Source of the DNA: Lithobates sylvaticus
Taxonomy: Eukaryota > Chordata > Amphibia > Anura > Ranidae
Direction of reading: 5' to 3'
Assembly (NCBI GenBank): GCA_028564925.1
Contig: CM053030.1
Span: 407,741,043-407,805,042 of the forward strand
DNA: 64,000 nt
Shown here in pieces: positions 9,491 to 19,187 of this stretch. How positions within the stretch are numbered: the first letter of the stretch is position 1; every line of letters begins with the position of its first letter. The notes beneath the pieces are model-generated. The model saw nothing but the letters and a program-made list of their open reading frames with translations, was not told the origin of the DNA and made no database searches. A program made the translations under genes and the position numbers.

Positions 9491-9753
9491 GGGGTTGATT
9501 TGCTAAAGGCAAATAGACAAGTGCAGTTGCTCCAGAGCTTAGTAAATAAGGTAAAGCTTCACTTTGTATAGAACACCCAATAACATGCAATTTGAAATTT
9601 AAAAAAAAAAATGCATTTTTGCTTGCACATGATTGGATGATGGAGGTCAGCAGAGCTTCTGCCCATTTACTAAGCTCTGGAGCAACTGCTCTTGCAGAGT
9701 GCAACTGCACTTTGCAAAGTGCACAGTCTATTTTCCTTTAGTAAATCAACCCC
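9491..9753. mobile_element. Palindromic MITE, GGGGTTGATTT ends, copy 1
   Basis: The element begins GGGGTTGATTTGCTAAAGGC and ends CCTTTAGTAAATCAACCCC, long inverted repeats that continue inward (GTGCAGTTGCTCCAGAGCTT against AAGCTCTGGAGCAACTGCT). Flanks ATA/ATA suggest a 3-bp target duplication, as in PIF/Harbinger elements, but this is tentative. The same body forms the core of the palindrome at 23315-23667. Confidence 0.7.
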
Positions 9754-10175
9754 ATATTCTTTGTTTTTAATTTCTCAACAACATATGTAAACCCCAACAA
9801 TAATCTTCTCTTATTTGCTACCTCTTTGTCTGTTAAATATACCATTGGACGTATTTTGTAAATAAGCAGCAAGTTGGGACTTTAAATGAAGCATGTTCAA
9901 TGTGGCCAGAAAATTAGTCAATAATAAAAATATGTATGTATTTATTATCTGGACAGTGAAAAACTGTCTCATATTGAATACAGCAATTTATAAACATCCA
10001 AAAAATATATACATTAAAGACCATTGTCCTAGAAATAGATCATAGCATAAAAGTGCACTACACAATGTGGCATAAAATATCGTCCTCCATGTTTATGTGA
10101 CTTTCAAACAGAGTGGTATAATAACAATAAATCCAACTAAGCTAAAATCAAATAGACCGTCTATATAAGACATAA

Positions 10176-10240
10176 GATGCATCCAGATATGCCTGACATG
10201 CTTTGTGGCTAAAAAACACTTCCTCAGGGGCGGGTGCATC
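10176..10240 (-). ncRNA. Hammerhead-ribozyme-like motif, left arm (degenerate)
   Basis: On the minus strand: GATGCACCCGCCC, then CTGAGGA, an extra A, GTG-loop-CAC, AAAG, CATGTC, AGGC, and finally GGATGCATC. CTGANGA matches the invariant hammerhead box. GATGCA/TGCATC and GCC/GGC could form stem I. The GAAA box is decayed to AAAG, so this copy is probably not a catalyst. The homology is inferred from layout. Confidence 0.35.
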
Positions 10241-10884
10241 TAAATAAAGAGAGTAAATAATATATATATAATAGAGAAATATAAATAAGCCAGTATAAAA
10301 AAGTGTAGACAGGGAAAATTAATAAAATAATATGTAAGAGACAGTAATAAACTATCCCCACATATACTTAAATACGAACAAAGCCTGGATGCTGCCTATA
10401 GTGTCTATACCAGGAACTGTGGTAGATTGGACCCATCAGGGAGTCAAGCACACAGATGGTTTCACACTGTTTGATGTGCAAGGGGGAATGAGGTGTTGGA
10501 AAAGACCCAATTGGTAAATTGTTTGGGCTCCAATTCTGTGAAGTTCAAAAGGCAACTATAAGTAAATACTCATAATAAAGAGCATACTACTTTCTAAAAA
10601 AAAGCAGGGGAAAGAAAAGGAATGGAGCCCAACCCCAAAAATACTGAAAATATGGATAAAGGAAAATTACCTATTGCCACAACAGGGAAGACAAAAATCC
10701 AATAGCAGATACAAGGTGTGTGAGAGAGGTGCTGCCATACGGATAGACTGACACCAAATGGAGATGTTATATGTGCTTGAACTACCCATGAGGCCCTATT
10801 TGGACACATCAGGGGGTCAAGCACACACACATGGTCCCACATTTATTGATGTGCACCCCTCCTGTTGTGTCATGCCCACGTGAT

Positions 10885-11245
10885 GCTGGTATAGGGCCCC
10901 CTGGGTAGCTCAAGCACATATTAAATCTCCTTTTCGTGTTAGTCCGTCTGTACGGCCGCACCTTTCTCACACACCTTGTATCTGATATTGGTATTTAATG
11001 TTCCCTGTTGTGTCATAGGTAATTTTTCTTTATCCATATGTCTAGTATTTTTGGGGGTTGAGCTCCATTCCTTTTCTCTTCCTCCTTTTTCTAGAAAGTA
11101 GCATACTCTTTAGTAATATTATTTACTTATAGTTGATTTTTGTATTTCACAGAAATAACGCCCAAACAATCTACCAACCAGTTTTTTTCCAACACCTGAA
11201 CCTCCCCCTTGTACATCAAAAAATGTGGGACCATGTGTGTGTGCT
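10885..11245 (+). repeat. ~375-bp subunit duplicated inside the giant inverted repeat
   Basis: The words GGGTAGCTCAAGCAC, ACACACCTTGTATCTG, TTTATCCATATG and CTAGAAAGTAGCATACTCTT recur about 375 bp downstream (for example GGGTAGTTCAAGCAC at 11278). The two copies are clearly diverged. The left arm holds one inverted equivalent, so the right side has one extra subunit. Confidence 0.65.
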
Positions 11246-11801
11246 TGACCCCCTGATGTGTCCAATTAGGGCCTCATGGGTAGTTCAAGCACTTATAACA
11301 TCTCCATTTGGTGTCAGTCTATCCGTATGGCAGCACCTCTCTCACACACCTTGTATCTGCTATTGGATTTTGGTCTTCCCTGTTGTGGCAATAGGTAATT
11401 TTCCTTTATCCATATTTTCAGTATTCTTGGGGTTGGGCTCCATTCCTTTTCTTTCCCCTGATTTTTTTTAGAAAGTAGTATGCTCTTTATTATGAGTATT
11501 TACTTATAGTTGCCTTTTGAACTTCACAGAATTTGAGCCCAAACAATTTACCAATTGGGTCTTTTCCAACACCTCATTCCCCCTTGCACATCAAACAGTG
11601 TGAAACCATCTGTGTGCTTGACTCCCTGATGGGTCCAATCTACCACAGTTCCCGGTATAGACACTATAGGCAGCATCCAGGCTTTGTTCGTATTTAAGTA
11701 TATGTGGGGATAGTTTATTACTGTCTCTTACATTTTATTTTATTAATTTTCCCTATCTACACTTTATTATACTCGCTTATTTATATTTCTCTATTTATTT
11801 A

Positions 11802-11866
11802 GATGCACCCGCCACTGAGGAAGTGGTTTTTAGCCAAAAAATATGTCAGGCATATCTGGATGCATC
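11802..11866 (+). ncRNA. Hammerhead-ribozyme-like motif, right arm (degenerate)
   Basis: Mirror copy of the left-arm motif: GATGCACCCGCCA, CTGAGGA, extra A, GTGG-loop-CCA, AAAA, ATATGTC, AGGC, GGATGCATC. The outer GATGCA/TGCATC pairing is intact and the GAAA box is lost. It is treated as a fossil of a structured element. Confidence 0.35.
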
Positions 11867-12190
11867 TTATGTCTTATATAGACGGTCTATTTGATTTTAG
11901 CTCAGTTGGATTTATTGTTATTATTATACCACTCTATTCGAAAGTCACATAAACATGGAGGACGATATTTTATGCCACATTGTGTAGTGCACTTTTATGC
12001 TATGATCTGTTTCTAGGACAATGGTCTTTAATACATATATGTTTTGTATGTTTATCAATTGCTGTATTCAATATGAGACAGTTTTTCACTCTCCAGATAA
12101 TAAATACATATATATTTTTAATATTGACAAATTTTATGGCCACATTGAACATGCTTCATTTAAAGTCCCAATTTGCTGCTTATTTACATT

Positions 12191-12741
12191 TTATTAGGGA
12201 TGGAGACATAGGTTTTCTTTTGTCTCATTTAAAGTCCCACTTTTTCCCGTTCCCCTTCCCCCCTTCTTTTTCATACATTGAACGCATTTTGTCATATCTG
12301 TTTGAAAACTGCCCTTTGATCATGCCAGGAATTCAGAGCTGTCCGGTGTTCTAAGCATACTTCCTGTGCTGTCTCTAGGAGTCTAATTAGCCCACCTAGT
12401 TCTTATTTAGGGCTACAGAATAATCTGTGTCTATGTTGTAGACATGAGTGGGGCAATTTGAGTAGTATAGCAAAAGACAGCAGAGCAAGGCTTAGTCCAC
12501 CTAATGTATATGCTGTGTGTTGTCAGCCAACAATGGGTTTTAGGAACTGAGTGCACTTACGGCAGATCAGCAAGTATTTTTCTGTACTGTTAAGATCTTG
12601 AAAGTGCTAAAACATGGTAATTTTTTCATTTTTTCTTTTGGTCATTCCTGAAAACTAAAAAATGTAGGCAGCAGGTGGAGCTCTATGCAATAAGAGAAGC
12701 TCATTGAGGGAATGTTGTTTTGCTAAAAGTAGACCTTACTG
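12191..12741. other. Stretch with no recognised feature, ending in a LINE target site
   Basis: A pyrimidine-rich patch occurs at 12230-12270; otherwise nothing is recognised. The last bases (12725-12741) are the left target duplication of the following LINE. Confidence 0.4.
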
Positions 12742-13883
12742 TGCCAGAGGCAAAGGTTTATAATCTGATTTATATAGCTCAATTATTGTGAATCCTTTTC
12801 TCTGACCCCCTTACATAAATGAGTAGATGGGAGGCAAACTGTGACACAAACTTCACCCCAGAGGATTGGGTCAGGAGGCTAGTCAACCTATGTAGTTGCA
12901 CCAGATCACTTACTATGAGAGAGACGGCCCTCAAGCTCCTCATTAGATGGTATTATACCCCCATTAGGCTTCATGCCATCTACCCTAGTGTGTCTGATAT
13001 GTGTTTTAGAGGTTGCTCCTCCAGTAGCTTGTTGATACATACTTTTCCGTTTTGTGACAAGATCCAATCACTCTGGCACAGAATTTCTCATATTGCTTCT
13101 ACCATCACCTTAGTCTTGACCCTCCTGATGTGTCTTCTCTTCGCCCCTATTCCAGGGGCTTCATGCCATGAAGAGACACTCATCCACACTATTTGTGTTT
13201 GCTATCATTTGGGCCATAGCTTTGCATTGGAAATCTGAAATGATCCTGTTTTCTACAATCATTATTAGAATTGATTCCATCAGGGTCATGGAACACTCTA
13301 CAAGACATTATTCTTGTTTTCTCCTAAATGTTATACATGGGATTCCAAAACTGCTTGGTGTGCCACTCAAGCTCTCTGGAATGGGGTGTAAGTCTGAGAA
13401 ATCCGCTGCTGGAAGTGCTGGCACGGGAGGGAGCTTATCCCAGCTCCTGTAATCAATTGAGGCAAAGAAAGGTCTCCCTGCAGTCGCACATACGTGCTGT
13501 CTCTTGAATGGATGTGTAAGTGTGTGAGTGGCAACCTCAGCCCGGACTCCGACCAGGCCACTTTCGCCAACACGTTTCACTCTGCCCCTCGGAGCTTAGA
13601 CATGGGGATTCCAAATGACATACCTTCCTGATGTACACCTATCAAGCCGTTATCTACCTCTGTATCATTTTTACTGATATTTCTGAATGGCATTATAGTT
13701 ATACATCAAGATGCTTGTAATCTTGGTAATCTCTAGTCTAAATTGCATTTTTATTTGTCCTGTTGTCCTGCAAGTTTATTCTGTAGATTTATTCAAACCT
13801 ATCGCTTGTTCTCACTGTAACTCTTTGGCTTTGTTACATTTTTTGCTGTACTGTACTTTATTTTTGCAAATAGTTTTTATGCA
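12742..13883 (+). mobile_element. 5'-truncated L1-type LINE insertion with ~17-bp target duplication
   Basis: The flanks AAAAGTAGACCTTACTG (12725-12741) and AAAAGTAGACCTGACTG (13884-13900) are a 17-bp direct repeat with one mismatch, typical of target-primed reverse transcription. Inside, 12819-13130 encodes an L1-like ORF2 C-terminal region: EDWVRRLVNLCSCT, LKLLIRWYYTPIRLHAIYPS, CFRGCSSSSLLIHTF. A shifted frame continues to about 13340. The 13350-13600 segment is of unknown origin. The 3' end is AT-rich without a long A tail. The gene is broken. Confidence 0.7.
12819..13240 (+). pseudogene. LINE (L1-type) ORF2 C-terminal remnant
   Basis: In intact elements ORF2 is an endonuclease plus reverse transcriptase. 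Here only the region downstream of the RT palm is left, with the RWYYTP, IYP and CFRGC blocks that in L1-type proteins precede the H..W.CP segment. About 100 residues align well by eye, then the frame is lost. No function is expected. Confidence 0.65.
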
Positions 13884-13939
13884 AAAAGTAGACCTGACTG
13901 CCATACACACCTTCCTCTCCTAGTAGAGACAAACATTTC

Positions 13940-14276
13940 TTAAGCTGGCCATACCTGCATTGATTTCTTTTGTTCAACTCACAGGCTGAATGTAAGAAAT
14001 CAAACCGATTCTTCCATCTGCACTAAACAACATGGGTGGTGGTATCTCCCATACCTGCTAATGTATTATGACACCTATAGCTGTCAGGATATTTGAACAG
14101 TGAATGTACCTGTTTTGGATGCAGGCGCTATTCAGCTGACAATCTTCCTCCTTGTTCTTTCAACAAATGTTGGTTGAACAATTGACTATTTTCAAGATGG
14201 GTGATGCCAACAGTGGGACACACGTGTCTTTAATTGTTGTTGTTTTCAAATTCAAGACATGTATGGCAGCCTTTAC
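13940..14276. mobile_element. MITE with AAGCTGGCCATAC ends
   Basis: The left end AAGCTGGCCATACCTG and right end CATGTATGGCAGCCTT are imperfect inverted repeats (the second reads AAGGCTGCCATACATG in reverse). I recognise these ends from memory as a common ranid MITE. It has no coding capacity and the superfamily is not assigned. Confidence 0.55.
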
Positions 14277-14342
14277 ACGGGCTGCCTGAAAGCATGCAGA
14301 GAGTGCTGGGCAGTCCTAGGACTGTTGCTTTATAAACAGAAT

Positions 14343-14740
14343 TTAAAGTGCAACTTCACTCTCTCAATCAACATTGACTATTTTAAATCCCTATGCTGCT
14401 AGCATTAGTAAATGGATAGGAAACTATATAATATATACAGGTTTTACATTTTTTGAAATACTTTCAGGTTTCTTGCCTAGTCAAATTATGTCATACATCC
14501 CAGGAGTCTTCAGGAGGGGAGAAGGGAGGAGAGGCTTTCTTAGCTAAGCCCACCCTCCTGCATGCATTCGTGAGCTAAGGGCAGATGGATTCCAGGAAGT
14601 AAATGCTACAAGAATCATCTGCCCTTACGCAACATTGCTACGGACAAAAATGCTGGGGGGGATATTTAAAATGATTTTTCAACAAAATAAAGCATGGAGG
14701 CATGGATGGATGGATGAGTTTGCGTTGAATATAAAAAAAT
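14343..14740. other. Probable decayed TTAA-type repeat and flank
   Basis: TTTAAAGTGCAACTTCACTC at 14342 resembles the ends of TTAA elements elsewhere in the window. No matching right end is found. GGATGGATGGATG near 14705 is a small microsatellite. Confidence 0.35.
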
Positions 14741-14749
14741 TAATTAAAT

Positions 14750-14985
14750 TACCCAACAATGCAGCCTGTTCAGTGCCCATCTGCAGCCTATAAATTGCCC
14801 AACAATGCACCATGCTCAGTGCCCCTCTGCAGCCATTAAATTGCCCAACAATGCAGCCTGTTCAGTGCCCCCCTGCAGCCATTAAATTACCCAACAATGC
14901 AGCCTGTTCAGTGCCCATCTGTAGCCTATTAATTGACCAACAGTGCAGCCTGTTCAGTGCCCACCTGCAGCCTCACCTTTCCCAT
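14750..14985 (+). repeat. Minisatellite, ~5 units of 46 bp
   Basis: The unit contains CCCAACAATGCAGCCTGTTC followed by AGTGCCC and CTGCAGCCATTAAATTG. About five tandem copies are present with modest divergence. The words CAGTGCCCATC and TGCAGCC also start the minisatellite-bearing repeat at 9180, so both belong to one family. Confidence 0.8.
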
Positions 14986-15027
14986 CATTGCAGCCTCACC
15001 AGTGTTGGATTACCCCTGCTGTCTCCG

Positions 15028-15237
15028 AGGGAAGAGCAGGAGCGATCGCCGATGAATTACACAGGCGATCTCCTGTGTACCCGGCACTCACTCACAGCCA
15101 TGCCTCCTGGCCCTGCATATGGTAGACAGAACAGTGGCCCAGTGCGGAGCCAGGAGGCATGGCTGTGAGTGATGGAGCGCCGGGTACACAGGAGATCGCG
15201 GCTCTATGTAATTCAGCGGCGCTCGCTCCTCTTCCCT
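15028..15237. repeat. ~100-bp-arm hairpin within the same repeat family
   Basis: AGGGAAGAG, GGAGCGATCGCC, GATCTCCTGTGTACCCGG and CACAGCCATGCCTCCTGG on the left are mirrored as CCAGGAGGCATGGCTGTG, CCGGGTACACAGGAGATC, GGCGCTCGCTCC and CTCTTCCCT on the right. Short frames across it are strand-symmetric artefacts. Confidence 0.75.
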
Positions 15238-15332
15238 CACACAGCAGGGACTGGTGTATAACACGCACCCACAATTTTCCTGATTTTAAGGGGGAAAAAG
15301 TGCGTGTTGTATGCCGATAAATACAGTATATA
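15238..15332 (-). mobile_element. Terminal part of a repeat with ATAACACGCAC / CCGATAAATACAGTATA
   Basis: TGTATAACACGCACCC and TGCGTGTTGTATGCCG then ATAAATACAGTATA correspond, inverted, to TACCGTATTTATTGGCATA at 9083-9110. Together with the 46-bp minisatellite and the hairpin this makes one composite element of about 580 bp whose left end is not identifiable. Confidence 0.5.
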
Positions 15333-17299
15333 GGGAGAGAGAGAGCATATTATTTTTTTTTTCTAAAGTAAATTCTAATACTAGACTTCACCGATGGTGA
15401 AGTCAATTTCGCCCATATACTCTACTCATCTTTGATAACCAATCAATGGTCATCTGTGATCCAGTGCAATTTAGACAAAGCTAAAACAAGAGTCTGACGG
15501 TTTCCCATGCCTGACAAGAATAAATTTGTTTTTACATTATTACATATAATAATTTGATTTCCAGAGTGGCATTATTTTCTAGCTGAATGCATTCACTTCT
15601 TGTTATATATCCATCAACCTCCCGTAAGAAGGATTTACAAAGCCACAGTCTAATTTTCTGTGTACTGATATTGCTAGGCAAGGATAAAATTACACGCAGA
15701 TCAAATATACTAAGGCATGCAAAGGTCCGATACATATCTGTACATTTATTAGCACTGCCAATGTCTGGGTTGAAATTCTAGAAGTATCGGTACATATATC
15801 ATAATTAACACCTTTACAGTGCACAGCTTCTGGCTATGAAGATCTGCCATAGATTCAAACAGTAAATTAGTTTATGTGTTCCCAGGGATAGAAGCAGAAC
15901 AGAAGGTACTGTTGTGTAGGTCAAATGCTAAGTTTGCTTTTTCTGCAGACTAACTGGCAAGAAATTTTGGTAATGTCATTAAGCTGGAAACGCTGAAGCC
16001 AAAACATCTTGCTTGCCCACACATTAATAAAGTAGCATAAAGAAGTAAAAAAATAAAATAAAGTCAAACATTTGTATTTCCACATCCACTGATTATTCTG
16101 GACATTTTCGATACATTTTCAATACTAGTGATGCTCAAATAAAATATTTTTCTCTAGGGCAGGTTATTAGTTGAAACAACTAAAAGAAAACCACTGCTTG
16201 TTGTATTTGGCAGTATCCAGCCAATGAGCACTGCAAACAAGGCTGCTTTAACTAGATGCCAAACCATGAAGCTAGCTACCAATGTTTATGTAATCACTAG
16301 TATATGATATAATATACATGTGTGCCAAACTGGGGGGGGGGGGATCGGTGTAATCATCCTATCCATTTTATTCAACCTTTTATTATCATCTACTATTTAG
16401 TTATTAGCAAGCATCGGAATGATTTTCCAAGTCATTTGCTCAAAGAGTTTTTGAATAGTGGCTTTTGTTTGGTACAGCTTCCTTGGTGCCAGGGAAGTAG
16501 TCTTATTATAGCACACAGACGGGTACAATTTAAACTTAGACTAAAAATAGCATGCATAAAGCTCGCTAAGCTATGACGCATATGTTTTTTTGCCATAACA
16601 ATCGTTATATTAGCCATGTAACTCTTATTTGCAGTTTTTTATTGGTTTTCATTACTAAATATAAAGTCCATTATGATAAATAATCATTACAGGTTAGTGT
16701 ATTGAGTATATAGTAAATCATTTTAGGATACTAAGGTCTTTTGAAATGTAATGCTAGTGAAAGGCAAAGAAAGATAACATATAAAATATGTGATGTTATA
16801 ATATGTGATTACAACTTGTAAACCATACATACACCAAATTCTCACAAATTAATACAAGGTCTTATTTCTGAGTAATCCAGCAATTTTTTTATTTTTTTTA
16901 TTTATTTTTTGTAAATTACCAGGAGACGGGAGTTTGGGTGTTGATTTGGCTGTATACTTGATAACACAATCTGTTAAAGATCAGGCTGTCTTTCATTACG
17001 TTGCCAGATTATATGATTTGTGACCATCTGTGTTTTGAAAGATGTCTAACAAAAGTCTGTTATCCATAGTAACCAGTTACTTTTCAGGTCAGTATTTCCT
17101 TTTTAGGGACCAGCTTGGTGAAGTTAATTTGTGCTTAGTTAATTTAAAAATATGTGTCAATGTTTTATTAGTATGTCCTCATATTAATTTTGGAGTAGAT
17201 ACAGATAGATAGGCTTTTCTTTCATTGATTCTAAATATACATACAGTATGTGTACATTTGTGTGTATGTATATATAACCAATATACAGGGACAAAGTTG
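15333..17299. other. ~2 kb with no recognised repeat or gene
   Basis: It contains a G homopolymer (16331-16343), a T-rich patch at 16880-16910 and a short (TATG/TGTA)n patch near 17250. No coding exon, RNA gene or transposon end is recognised. It may be single-copy or very old repeat sequence. Confidence 0.4.
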
Positions 17300-17516
17300 A
17301 AAAACCTGGCCAAGTCAAATATTCATAAATAATCTTCTCCAAATGAATGACCCATGAACATGCTCTACTTTCCTATATAGTGCCATGATTTGTAACCAAA
17401 CAAACATACACACACAAACAAAATGGAAAGCAAATGAACAGAAGAGAAATCCAAATCAAATCAATATTTGGTGTGACCACCCTTTGCCTTCAAAACAGCA
17501 TAAATTATTCTAGGTA

Positions 17517-17938
17517 CACACGATCGGAAATTCAGCCAGCAAAAGACCGATGAGAGCTTTTGGTCGGAAAATGCGACCGTGTGTATGCTCCATCTGACTT
17601 TTGCTGGCCGAATTCCAGCCAGCAAAAGATTGAGAGCAGGTTTTCAATTTTTCGGTCGGAAAAAGTTCCTATCAGAAATTCCGATCATCCATAGCAATTC
17701 CGACACGCAAAATTCCTACGCATGCTTGGAAACAATTTGGCGCATGCTCGTAAGCATTGAACTTAATTTTCTCAGCTCGTCTGAGTATTGTACGTCACCT
17801 CGTTCTTGGCGGTCGAAAGTTCAGCAAACTTTTGTGTGACCGTGTGTATGCAAGCCAAGCTTGAGCAGAATTCCGTCGGAAAAAACATCCAAGATTTTTC
17901 CGGCGGAAAATCCGCTCGTGTGTACGGGGCATTACACA
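17517..17938. mobile_element. MITE of the GTACACACG family, copy 1, inside a Tc1 element
   Basis: It shares ordered blocks with 35014-35428 and 61876-62326: GACCGATGAGAGCTTTTGG, TTTTTCGGTCGGAAAAAGTT, AATTCCGATCAT, GGCTCGTC then GTACGTCACC, GACCGTGTGTATGCAAG. The right end GTGTGTACGGGGCATTA borders Tc1 sequence (CACACCGTTTTTG). The left end appears to have been lost by deletion between two GTACAC words. It has no coding capacity and fits PIF/Harbinger-type (3-bp target) MITEs. Confidence 0.7.
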
Positions 17939-17939
17939 C

Positions 17940-18417
17940 CGTTTTTGAAAGAAGTCGACAGGTAGGTTGTTCCAAACAATTTGGAGAACTAACCACAGAT
18001 CTTCTGTGGATCTAGACTGCCTTAAATCCTATTGTCTCTTTATGTAATCCTTGCTGCAGAATAAATTTGGGGCCACACATCTCCCTGACGGTATGACATG
18101 ATGGATAAGTATCTGCCTGTATTTCTCAGCATTGAGGACACCATTGATTCTAACCAAATCTAAAAACACATTTGCAGAAATGCAGCCCCAAACTTGCTGG
18201 GAACGGCCACCATGCTTCACTGTTGCCTGAAGACACTCCATATTGTACAGCTTCCCAGCCCTTGGCAAACAAACTGCCTTCTGCAACAGCCAAATATTTT
18301 ACATTTTGACTCATCAATGCAGAGTTGTTTAGTCTTGTTTCCACCTCAGAGGTATGGCTTTTTGGCCACATCTCTTCAATGAAGACTACTTCTCCAGACA
18401 GTAGATGGGTGTACCTG
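17940..18417 (-). pseudogene. Tc1-like transposase remnant, minus-strand half
   Basis: Minus-strand blocks TVKHGG, WGCISAN, LVRINGVLNAEKYRQIL and IHHVIPSGR correspond to the core of a Tc1 transposase between the first and second catalytic D. The second D block is deleted: CSKDY follows directly where QQDND is expected. The remaining C-terminus continues, decayed, to the MITE at 17938. Dead. Confidence 0.7.
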
Positions 18418-18740
18418 GGAGGCGTGAAATTGGCCCCAAATTTTATTCTGCAGCAGGACAATGACCTTAAACATGCAGCCAATGTCATTAAGAACTATAT
18501 TCAGCATAAAGAAGAACAAGGAGTCCTGGAAGTGATGGTTTTCCCCCCATAGAGCCAACATCATCGAGTCTGGGATTACATGAAGAGATAGTAGGATCTG
18601 AGGCAGCCTATATCCACAGTAAATCTGTGGTTAGTTCTCCAAGATGTTTGAAACAACCTACCTGTGGAGCGAGTTCCTTTAAAAACTTTGTGCAAGTAAC
18701 CTAGAAGAATTGATGCTGGTTTGAAGCCAAAGGGTGGTCA
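18418..18740 (+). pseudogene. Tc1-like transposase remnant, plus-strand half
   Basis: The plus strand from GGCGTGAAATTGGCC encodes LAPNFILQQDNDLKHAANVI (second D in QQDND) and VLEVMV. The SPDLN block is decayed (FPP then a stop). KAKGGHT-like coding sequence is visible near 18725 (AAGCCAAAGGGTGGTCAC). No functional protein. Confidence 0.7.
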
Positions 18741-18848
18741 CACCAAATATTGATTTGATTTAGATATTTCTCTGTTCACTTACTTTGCATTTTGTAAATT
18801 AATTAAAAAAAAATAAACAATTTTATAGCTTAATAAGATATAGATATT

Positions 18849-19187
18849 TACACTATATTAGCAAAAGTATTGGGACACCTGCCTTTGCACACACATGAAT
18901 TTTACAGGCATCCCAGTCTTAGGCCCCATACACACTATTAGATTTTCTTCTTGACTGTGCATACCAGTCAAGTTCCTCCACCCCAAACTTGCTTATTTAT
19001 GTCTTTATGTACCTTGTTTGTGCACTGGTGCACAGTCATGTTGGAACAGGAAAGGGCCATCCCCAAACTGTTCCCACAAAGTTGGGAGTACGAAATAGTC
19101 CAAACTGTCTTGGTATGCTGACGCCTTAAGATTTCCTGTTACTGGAAATAAGGGGCCAAGCCCAACCCCTGAAAAACAACCCCATTT
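18849..19187 (-). mobile_element. Fragment of another Tc1-like family
   Basis: The left end CACTATATTAGCAAAAGTAT, then TGGGACACCTGCC, is a familiar Tc1-like terminus. Minus-strand coding at 19187-19005 reads WGCFSGVGLGPLFPVTGNLK, then AYQDSLDYFVLPTLWEQFGD and FLFQHDCAPVHK (second catalytic D). The N-terminal part, the E block and the right end are missing. At 18929-18960 TAGGCCCCATACACAC looks like a scrap of MITE. Confidence 0.7.

Larger units (their letters stand above)
9856..12190. repeat. Giant inverted repeat (foldback-like element, ~1-kb arms)
   Basis: The left arm (about 9856-10855) and right arm (about 11213-12190) are near reverse complements over roughly 1 kb. Examples: AAGCAGCAAGTTGGGACTTT / AAAGTCCCAATTTGCTGCTT at the outer ends and CACACACATGGTCCCACAT / ATGTGGGACCATGTGTGTG at the inner ends. 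The ~350-bp centre (10856-11212) is itself a diverged direct copy of the inner right arm, offset by about 375 bp. No transposase or RT is visible. Each arm carries a hammerhead-like motif. The matching short frames on the two arms are consequences of the symmetry. Confidence 0.85.
17300..18830. mobile_element. Chimeric Tc1-like element: two 3' halves joined head to head
   Basis: CAATATTTGGTGTGACCACC at 17464 and its reverse complement form GGTGGTCACACCAAATATTG at 18731 mark transposase 3' ends at both sides. From the left to ~18417 the transposase reads on the minus strand (for example VRINGVLNAEKYRQILIHHV). From ~18418 it reads on the plus strand (FILQQDNDLKHAANVIKNYI, then QHKEEQGVLEVMV). 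The 5' half of the gene is absent. A MITE sits in the left half. Confidence 0.75.

Noticed and set aside
10594-11471. Two frames (minus 10594-10842, plus 11133-11471) encoding almost the same peptide MWDHVCVLDPLMCP...
   Set aside because: They are the same sequence read from the two arms of the giant inverted repeat. No domain, and the similarity is explained by DNA symmetry.
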